From assembly GCA_022457155.1 (NCBI GenBank), contig JAJGOT010000002.1, forward strand, positions 3,626,501-3,690,500: DNA of 64,000 bases, in the 5' to 3' direction. Both the position numbers and the translations under genes were made by a program. The notes below the pieces were generated by a model. It saw only the letters and a list, made by a program, of their open reading frames with translations, had not been told where the DNA came from and did no database searches. Below, in pieces: positions 55,854 to 64,000 of the stretch (within the stretch, counting starts at the first letter, position 1; every line of letters starts with the position of its first letter). Source of the stretch: Cladopsammia gracilis (Eukaryota > Cnidaria > Anthozoa > Scleractinia > Dendrophylliidae).

Positions 55854-56100
55854 AAAAACCAAGTCAAGCGTGGACTGAAAAATCAACTCTGAAAAAACAC
55901 GAGAAGTGAATAACTGACCTCGTGTACACTATATATATACAGCAGCGGTTACACAACTATTTACACTAGATGAATAGGACCTAATTGACATAAGAAACTT
56001 GCGAGATTGACGCAAGGAAAACAACAGTGGTAATGAATAAGTGACGGATAATTCAAACGCCGCACGGACGTTTTTGGCTATGAGCCTATGGAAAATACAT
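55854..56100. repeat. 246-bp repeat, copy B
   Basis: It lies directly upstream (minus sense) of the gag ATG, so it is probably the element's 5' terminal repeat or promoter. The 400-bp satellite begins right after it. Confidence 0.85.
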
Positions 56101-56102
56101 AA

Positions 56103-57480
56103 TTCATCCCACGGGTTGCTATGTGATTTTAAATGGAACTCTCCAACTCTCTATCTATCTAACTGAGGACTGCATGTACGATCTTCTTTCAAGTCTCCCT
56201 CATTTAATTTCCATGTGGTTTAGGTGGCTTAACACTCAATAGTATTATGCTACTGTGGGATATGCAAAGTTAAACAAATCTGGTAACCATAAAATAAATT
56301 ACATTGCCACGGGTTCTGCTCGAACATGACAGGATCTGTTACTCTTGGTCTGCTTGAAACTTTCGCTTGCTTTATTTAGTCGAGGTGAAAACCTCAACGG
56401 CTTGCAGTCATATTCTTCCAGGTTGAAATTAAGTTGCTATGTCCAGGACTTCAGCATCAGTTATGTATTCAAACTACATAATTATGTCATTCAGCCCACG
56501 GGCTGCTATGTGATTTTAAGTGAACTCTCTAACTATCTATCTAACTGAGGACTGCATGTGCGAGCTTCTTTCAAGTTTCCTTCATTTAATTTCCATGTGG
56601 TTTAGGCAATGTTACTTTAGGTGGCTTAACACTCCATGGTATTATGCTACTGTGGGATATGCAAAGTTAAACAAAACTGCTAACCATAAAATAAATTACC
56701 TTGCCACAGCTTCCACTCCAACGTGCCTGGATTTGTTACTCTTGATCTGGTTGAAACTCTTCTTTGCTTTATTTAGTCAAGGTGAAAACCTCAACGGCTT
56801 GCAGTCATATTCTTCCAGGTTGAAATTAAGTTGCTATGGCGACGACTTGAGAATCGGTGATGTCTTCACACTAAATAATTATGTAATTCATCCCATGGGC
56901 TGCTATGTGATTTTAAATGAACTCTCTAAGTATCTATCTATCTAACTGAGGACTGCATGTGAGAGCTTCTTTCAAGTCTCCTTCATTTAGTTTCCATGTG
57001 GTTTAGACAATGTTACTTTAGCTGGTTTAACACTCCATGGTATTATGCTGCTGTGGGATATGCAAAATTAAACAAAACTGGTAACCATAAAATAAATTAC
57101 ATTGCCACGGCTTCTACTCCAACATCACCGAATCTGTTACTCTTGGTCTGCTTGAAACTTCCGGTTGCTTTATTTAGTCGAGGTGAAAACGTCAACGGCT
57201 TGCGGCCATATTTTTCCAGGTTGAAATTAAGCTGCTATGTCGATGACTTGAGCATTAGTTATGTCTTCACACTAAATAATTACATAATTCATCCAACGGG
57301 CTGCTATGTGATTTTAAATGAACTTTCTAACTATCTATCTAACTGAGGATTGCATGTGCAAGCTTCATTCAAGGCTCCTTTATTTAATGTGCATGTGGTT
57401 TAGGCAATGTTTGTTTAGGCTGCTTAACACTCAATGGAATTATGCTACTGTGGGATAGGCAAAGTTCTCAAGCAGTTTAA
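56103..57480 (+). repeat. 400-bp tandem repeat, about 3.4 copies
   Basis: Starts are at about 56,103, 56,490, 56,888 and 57,290 (spacing 385-401 bp). Each unit contains GGGCTGCTATGTGATTTTAA, CTGCATGTG, CATGTGGTTTAGGCAATGTT, ACAAAACTGGTAACCATAAA and TTCTTCCAGGTTGAAATTAA. A frame (about 116 aa, starting MWFRQCYF) stays open across successive units. I see no known domain and treat it as a by-product of the repeat. Confidence 0.9.
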
Positions 57481-57849
57481 GGGCTGGGTTTAAAGTCTGT
57501 TTGTAAAATATGGTTGACACTTGATATCTTCGGCTAGATTGACTGGATCAGATCGAAATTTTCCCTGAATGTTAATCTCGACGTCTTCTTCTGCCTTAAC
57601 ACACAAGTTTGGTCACATGAAATGTCACATGATCAAAATTTTAAAATTAACCAAATTGGCGAAATGCCAGCGAATTTTCTTCATATAGTTAAATATATTA
57701 GCTTTTCCAATGGAGGTTGAACATATTTAACCTTCTACGTTTGGAATAATTCTTCTCGAGTTTTAAAATTACAAGTACAGATAATCAAATGTGACCCTCC
57801 ATAGGAAAACACGTCTTATCGAAAAAAGCGTTTTTGGGGGGTTTGAGGC

Positions 57850-58050
57850 GCCTTCCAAACCGGGTTTGAGAGGGTTTCAAACCCTTTTGAAACCCTTTGC
57901 AAACCCCTTTCAAACCCTTTGCAAACCCTTTGCAAACCCTTTTCAAACCCTTTGCAAACCCTTTTCACACCCTCGCAAACCCTTTACAAACCCCTTGCAA
58001 ACCCTTTGCAAACCCTTTTCAAACCTTGCAAGGTCTCTGCAAACTCTTGC
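57850..58050 (+). repeat. (CAAACCCTTTG)n subterminal array, left
   Basis: About 15 copies of an 11-12 bp unit, CAAACCCTTTG or CAAACCCTTTT, bordered by CCAAACCGGGTTTG. Confidence 0.95.
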
Positions 58051-58954
58051 GAGACAAATTTAATAAATCGAGCCTGATGGACCAAATCGAACTTTCGGCG
58101 ATAGTTTGTGAACCGCAAGAAAGAAACTTGCCTAAAGAAATTATGATTCTTACCATGTTCTCGACAGCCAGCAAAGCCGATCTCACATAAAAGGTATACA
58201 AGTCTAGTAGCACGTTATTGGGAATGTAGCGTGCATGACATGAACATTGTCCGTGCATCTGGCCCTAGTATTTCTTACTTCCGCTAAGTACTCAGCTTAT
58301 AAGAGTGATTTGGAAAAAGGGGGCAAAAGTGTTTGACTCAAACAGTTCTTCTGAGGCTAAGAATATTGTATCTATCTATCATAAACGATGCAAAATTCGA
58401 ATTTCAGTTCGAGTTCGAAGTTAGAATTCCAGTTCGTGCGCGGCATGCGTACCGCAAAGGAAACAGATCGTTTTCGTTTGTTCAAAATAAAGCTATTTTA
58501 CAGGCGATTTTTCCTCGTAAATTAAACTTGATTAATTGCTTTCATTATTTGGAATTTGTTAGAACAAATACTGTGATTGTATTATTGCATTTAGCCATTG
58601 CATTTAGCGAATTTCGATAAACGCCATTTTGTTTACTGTGGCGCGTGTCACGTGTCACGTGCGAAGATGGCCGCTTGTTGACATTACAAACTCTTTTCTT
58701 TGGCTTATTTCGTTCGTCTTCGGTGTTCCCTCATTGCCAAAAGCTTCAAAATGTTCGACAAACATAGTCAACACTGTTTTAACACAGGTATTTTGACAAT
58801 TTGAGGTTCAATTTTACAGTTTATAACCACAACGCTCACGTTCGTGCGTTATGTGCTATATGCGTATTTTTCGATCGGTGGCGCTTTTGCACCTCCGTTT
58901 ATAGAGAAACAAGACTCGCTTTTCTAAGTTATTCATTAATCTGCCAAACCGTAA

Positions 58955-59125
58955 ATGCTTCACAAACCCTTTGGAAACCCTTTTCAAACCCTTTTCAAAC
59001 CCTTTGCAAACCCTTCTCAAACCCTTCTCAAACCCTTTGCAAACCCTTTGCAAACCCTTTTCAAACCCTTCACAAACCCTTTGCAAACCCTTTGCAAACC
59101 CCTTCCAAACCGGGTTTGGGGGGGT
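58955..59125 (+). repeat. (CAAACCCTTTG)n subterminal array, right
   Basis: The same unit in the same orientation as the left array (direct, not inverted), ending CCAAACCGGGTTTGGGGGGG. Confidence 0.95.
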
Positions 59126-59192
59126 TTGAAACCCGGTTTGACCTAAATTGCAATGTTCGATAAGACGTGTTTTCATATGGAGGGTCACAAAT

Positions 59193-60628
59193 GTTAAATT
59201 TTGGACATAAAAATTATCTTTGTCCTCAAAAAGTTTTTTAAAGAACAATGGACGATCATTCCAAACGTGAAGGGCTGGAAATAATTAATCTGCATCAGAA
59301 AAGCGTTTCCATTTTATGTTTTCTCTTAAACTCATTGGCAATTTATCAAATATTTGCTATTTTAAGAAAAATGACCACGTGACATGTCACATGACTTATG
59401 GGAAAGGTTATTATACTTAAAAATGATAAGAACGATAACACCTTTCCATGTGCCAAATTTCGATTCAGTTCCATTCTCTTTGTTAAAGTTATCATGCATA
59501 AACTGTTTTTCCTGGAAAGAGCCTTTGACCCAGGCGCTAAACTACTTGAGTAAACAAAACTGGTAATCATAAAATAAATGTGAGCCTGTGCTTCATCCTG
59601 AATGAATGTCATCTCTTTCTTTGAGCGAAACAACTTCCTGTCTTTCGGGCCACCTGTCACCTGACGCCTTGATGTTAACAGTTTCACTTCTTTCTCAAGA
59701 ATTTGTTGATGTAGTACTCAGAAGTTACGGTTTGGCTTGTGGGTAGCCTGTGTAACTTTGTGAGCCCACGACTCGTCATGCCACCCCACAGTTACTTCAG
59801 TTGGAAAGCTGGAGGAGCATCACATTCCTGCGAGCCCCATATGATATTGTTTTTTTGGATTAGGGTACTGGAAAAGATATTTTAGGACACTCATCTGTGA
59901 ATAAAAAATTGTCCCAATCCTCTGCTGTCAGCTTCGCTTATTTCTTGGAGAATCTCAAATGGGCTTTCATTTGCTTTTTGCTCAATAGAGGTATTTTCTT
60001 TCGCTTGAAAGCCTTCCATCCTTTCCCAGTCATTTTTCTCCGCACAGTTATGCTCGAAACTTCGATATTTTTCTGCTGAAGATTCATGGCAATCTTCCTT
60101 GTTGAATTGATTCCAGTGAACTCATTGGATGTCAGACTGAGATTAGAAGAAGCTTAATTTAATGTCCTCTGTACTAAATGTTTACAAGACAGTGAAGTAT
60201 AGACCACTCATTGTTACAACAAGTGTTAAATGTGAATTATTCAAATACCATATTTACTTGAATAGAGCCTGGGGTGTTGACTACCAACTCAGTTCCTATA
60301 GAGGTGGTAGCAATTCAAACATCAGTGACAAAAAATACAAGAAATCTTTGAAATTACAGGGTTTTTTAATATCTGAATGGCTAAGAACCATTTTCTCCTC
60401 ACAAACACCTAAGCAATTTTTTTTACCAATTCAGTTAATGACGTAGAATTTTATAATAAGAGGAGGTGTTTATTTAAGTAAATACTGCCACTGTATTCAT
60501 ACTTAATTTATGGTATATTTGACATTTCCATTGATACAAAGCAACATTTGTATATCTCAAATGTATGTTCATTAAGTGAATTCCACATCAAGAAAGGATT
60601 TATGTAGACTACACACAGATGTCTCCTA
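59193..60628. other. No supported gene
   Basis: AT-rich region with only short, low-complexity frames and no family motif recognised on either strand. A segment near 59,530-59,590 (AAACAAAACTGGTAATCATA) resembles part of the 400-bp repeat. Confidence 0.4.
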
Positions 60629-62257
60629 TCAAGAAGGAAACATTGGAGACATTTGAGCAAAGGCCAAGGTATGTCCACTTTTGATGTAGTGATATATCAT
60701 GCGGTCATCTCCATCACCCCAAGATGTCGCTGAGCAATCACCAATACATTGCAAACCTTCAAGGTCATCCCCATCACCCCTAGACACTGTTGAACCGTCA
60801 CCAACATACTGCGAACCCTCATGGTCCTCTTCATCACCCTTAGATGGTGTTGAGCCATCACCAACACTGCGAATCCTCACGATCATCCCCATCACCCCTA
60901 GACTCTGCTGAACCATCAACACGATGGGAACTTTATGATTATCCCCATCACCTGTTGCAGCTGCTGAACCATCATCATTGCATGTAGAAGCCTCACAATC
61001 ATTTCCACCGCCCCTAGAAGCCTCAAAATCATTACCAAAACACAGAGGGCTCTCTGGATCATCATTAATGCACTTAGGACTTACAATATCATCATCTTCA
61101 TAAATATAATGAGAATCATCAATCTTGTCCAGTTTTGATCGGGGATGGTTGGAAAGGCCCACACAATTATCAGCGTCATGCTTATTGTGGGAACTTGAAC
61201 TCTCATGTTTTCGTTGCCTTCTTAGTTTTGACTGTGTTTTCATTCTTTTGGAATTAGGTGAAGCTTGTTGGGTTTCATTATTTGGGTCGGCATCAGTTAG
61301 ATGATCGGTGTGTCATGAATCCTTATAGCTTTGAGATCAACCTTTCCATTCTTGATCCAAGAAACGAGAGCATCTCAGGAAATAAGAACAGATGGAAGGG
61401 AACATCAGCCATTTCAGGTCATCAGGCATCTTTGCCTATCACTGAAGAAAAAGAAAATAAGGGCTGCCAAAGCAATACACCACAGACATTTGCACATGTT
61501 TGGAAGGAAGATTTTTGAGGGAGGGAATGTGTTGTTGACTTCCATTTGGAAAGGGGCCTTGTATGCATCCTTTAAAGGGGCTGGATTTTAAGTGGGTCTC
61601 TTCATAAAACAATGAGACTATCGGGAGGACAGCTGTCTTGATATTCTTTGGTGCAACCTAACCATATGAATCACAATAGTACCATTGGTTTGTTGTCAGG
61701 TCAATGTAAAAAAAGTGTCCAATGATTGTCAGGTCTTTTCATGCTACCAAAGAATACCTCTCGTGAATTTCTAAAGTTTGCGAAGAATGTAACATACTTC
61801 GTGTTCTTTCCACACTCTTGGATAATTGGACGAATGCTCTAGTCATCCATTTGTAAAAGCTCATTCAACATAAGTGAATCTGTTTCACTGCTTTGTGACT
61901 GCAAAATGTTAACAGTAATGTAAAGAACACTAAAGTTGAGCCATTTAGTACCGCAGAGTAACGCCAAATCTGAAACTAGCAGAGAATTATAATTTAAAAC
62001 TGCATGACCAGGAGGATTGTTCCATATCCTATTTCCAAATGAGGCCATGCCTTCTTCATCGCAACATTGTCGGCTACCTCCCACAGGATGTGAATATTCT
62101 GAATAGCCTCTAAGGATGGGATATCTAAAGTACTGACGTTGCAGGAAACGACGGTGTATCTTCCAAGGTGAAGGGTTTTCAACATATCCTTACAGGTAGA
62201 CTTGGATAGGAGACACTTAAGTGAAGTAACGTTTGTGATGTTTCCTTTTGGATTCAC
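60629..62257 (-). pseudogene. Ulp1-type (C48) protease with acidic repeat tail, degenerate
   Basis: Minus-strand order: NVSTLDIPSLEAIQNIHILW, then (after a shift near 62,045) VSDLALLCGTKWLNFSVLYI. A TAG stop at about 61,840 follows. Then the protease core: RPDNHWTLF with catalytic His and, after one more shift, LTTNQWYYCDSYG with Asp (about 61,650-61,720). The Cys motif NVCGVLLW is near 61,490. The tail (61,243-60,629) is acidic with tandem 20-21-residue repeats (GDGSTVSRGDGDDLEGLQ type). The whole matches the Ulp1 family layout but has several breaks. Confidence 0.65.
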
Positions 62258-62279
62258 CAGGAGAGTCTGCGGTCCAGCC

Positions 62280-64000
62280 TAAGCCACGTGTGGAAAATGA
62301 ATACTAGATAATGCGAGCCTATTTGTATTGATACCCTGAAAGAGGTTAGGGTAAAATGAATATTCCAATTAAGTTAATCCACTTACATTTAAGTAAGAAA
62401 GAGAAGACAAAATTATTTTTATGCATTTTCATTTTTTTCATTTTTCATGCTAAGGTTATAATCATGGATCATTAAACTGCTCCAAATCCAGGCGGAACCT
62501 TGTGTTTCAACGTGCAGCTAGGGACTGACATATCCTAGTAAAATCAGGTGTTCAATCTTGGAGGAAACACCATGTTACCATTTCTTAATGGAATTTTTTA
62601 CTGTTTCACAACAAAAGATGTCAAGAAATTTCTCACGTAATAACTCTGAAATTAGCATTGACCACACTATCCCAATAAGATTGAGGGTGTTGGCTGGTAG
62701 GTTGGGGTGGCATCAAGGTCTCCTTCCTTAGCCCTATAAATAGCACTTCCTTTATGGTAACAGAGCACAGCTTAAATAATATTTAGTTACTATGTTAAGC
62801 CCAAAACGTTTGCAGTTTGCCAAACTAACCTGCAACACTGGATCCAGTGACACCTGGAAGGTAAGGAGAAGATTCTATGGTATATTTGGTGTAAAAGTTA
62901 CAGTAATATTGGTATTAAGAGAAGAGAATCCGGGATATCAAGCAAACAATTTGGGATACGCGATCATACCATTGAGGAGATATGGGATATTAAGGCCAAA
63001 AATTAACAGGATATCAGATAAGAAGAAACCCATCCTCCTCCACCCCTCCCCTAATGGCGCCTCAGATGTTTGTGAAATGGACACCAGGGGAATAATTGTG
63101 CTGTCACGATAGACTTATCACAGTTATAAAAAAATGGAACAGTTCTCGGAAAACAATTTAATTTATCCTGTGCCAGTAACAATCTGCCCCCCTCCCCTCA
63201 CACTCTTATTTCACTCTATCTCACGCTTCACCCTTGGTGCCCTCTTGCTTGCGCAAGCGGAAAGGAAAAGACTGCCTGCTTCACATCTCAAAAGTCTGGA
63301 AGCTTTAATACAATCGACTGTTACTGATTTTAAATTCCAAATGCAAGATCAGCTTGATGGAAATTCACTTTTTTATACACGAAAGCACGCCAAGGTGATG
63401 TGACATTTTACAGAAAAGTGTATAGATTTCCTCTGTAATTTTTTAAATGTTTTATTTTCATTTAACACAGGTTACAATGTTCACTTACCAATAAACCAAA
63501 CATATAAATAAACAACACATTTGAACAAATAATACAAAAAAGAAAAGTAAAAAAATAATAAAATGGGTTGGTAGAAGGTCAATTATAACAGTTAGGACGA
63601 TTTATGGCATATATTAATATCTGGGTGAAAAAGTGACCCATGAAAAAAACACAAAAAAAGAAAACTTCAAGTCATCAAGATAGAAACGAAAGAAGTGGGT
63701 CCCACTTATGCTATAAAAGGGATAGCACCGCCACCCTTTGTCACACCATCACTGCTTAAACAGCGAGCGACACTGCGAGCAACATGGAGGAAGACCGTTG
63801 CCCCCCAAAATAGGTCTAATTCTACCATTACCAGTTCAATCTTGTGTAGGATTTATCTTTCACGAAAATAAAACTAAAAACATTATTTGAATTTATGCGC
63901 CTTTTAGCATGCATTGTCTATTAATGATACATTGAATTAGGTTTTCACTGAAATGCCCAGCAGCTTGCTTTTGAATTCTGAGCTGTTCAGCTCTTACAAA
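62280..64000. other. No confidently supported gene
   Basis: Two adjacent plus-strand frames (62,792-63,112 and 63,134-63,403) are open. The second has a protein-like stretch (LLLAQAERKRLPASHLKSLE), but no family is recognised and no splice context is convincing. From 63.4 kb onward the DNA is AT-rich and featureless. Confidence 0.35.

Larger units (their letters stand above)
57791..59188. mobile_element. GTGACC-family element, complete (1.4 kb)
   Basis: The ends GTGACCCTCCATAGGAAAAC and the reverse complement of GTGACCCTCCATATGAAAAC are inverted over about 38 bp (to CACGTCTTATCGAA), with AAAT on both sides (57,787-90; 59,189-92). The interior has no transposase. Arrays of CAAACCCTTTG lie at both ends. 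A middle block (58,370-58,900) is shared with the truncated copy at 50.1 kb. Confidence 0.9.

Noticed and set aside
56345..57346. Three similar frames treated as a gene family
   Set aside because: They are the same segment of a 400-bp tandem repeat, without known domains or regulatory context. Kept only as a finding.
57850..59125. Telomere-like repeats (CAAACCC)
   Set aside because: The unit is CAAACCCTTTG, not the animal CCCTAA/TTAGGG repeat, and it sits inside a bounded transposable element.
1..64000. Bacterial or viral contamination, tRNA or rRNA genes
   Set aside because: Introns, TA/TTAA insertions, microsatellites and metazoan transposon families throughout argue for animal nuclear DNA; no cloverleaf or rRNA sequence was recognised.

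Overview
The window reads as anthozoan cnidarian (probably stony coral) nuclear DNA. It is AT-rich and intron-bearing, has GT-AG splice sites, TA/TTAA/4-bp target-site duplications and (TAA)n microsatellites, and is full of transposon families that are abundant in corals and sea anemones. No bacterial operon structure, rRNA or tRNA gene is recognisable. I see no host gene that I can name; almost every recognisable protein belongs to a mobile element, and most copies are broken by frameshifts, stops or nested insertions.

Layout. 0-10 kb: small unidentified exons, two hAT transposase relics (2.3-2.9 kb minus, 7.7-9.2 kb plus), a SWIM zinc finger plus YqaJ-type exonuclease relic (2.9-4.5 kb minus) and a DUF3504/Crypton-like fragment. 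10-11.1 kb: a 35-bp minisatellite. 13.2-21.2 kb: a decayed Ty3/Gypsy element (minus), with its 3' LTR at 13.19-13.38 kb. It was split at a TA by a 2.67-kb Tc1/mariner segment bracketed by two identical-length 185-bp repeats, and entered again by a 182-bp hairpin MITE. 21.2-23.9 kb: a DIRS-like tyrosine-recombinase retrotransposon (minus). 24.3-27.8 kb: a PIF/Harbinger pair, with a spliced transposase on plus and a partner-protein fragment on minus. 28.46-36.65 kb: a non-autonomous element with GTGACCCTCC termini and AAAT target duplications, holding a young BEL/Pao retrotransposon with near-identical LTRs. 36.7-39.4 kb: a DUF7869-family gene, a Cys-rich exon, a repeat array and another end of the same terminus family. 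41.2-45.9 kb: an inverted-repeat-bounded DNA transposon with two convergent genes, a SWIM-PHD-PHD-Ulp1 protease protein and a THAP-DDE transposase. 46.6-48.1 kb: a Mutator-like transposase fused to a DEDDh exonuclease. 48.7-49.6 kb: an HUH Rep-like gene and a Penelope-type GIY-YIG tail. 50.1-51.3 kb: a GTGACC-family copy and a second YqaJ relic. 52.4-56.1 kb: a second DIRS-like gag-pol with a repeated 246-bp block. 56.1-57.5 kb: a 400-bp tandem repeat. 57.8-59.2 kb: a complete GTGACC-family element full of (CAAACCCTTTG)n. 60.6-62.3 kb: a degenerate Ulp1-type protease with an acidic repeat tail.

The strongest candidate for an unusual system is the 41.2-45.9 kb transposon, which pairs a transposase with a protein combining zinc-binding, chromatin-reader-like and SUMO-protease-like modules. 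Next come the AAAT-targeted GTGACC family, possibly connected with the DUF7869 gene, and the transposase-exonuclease fusion. Many disruptions are single-base indels inside otherwise well-preserved frames, so assembly error should be separated from genuine decay before calling individual copies dead. All family assignments come from reading motifs by eye, without a database search.
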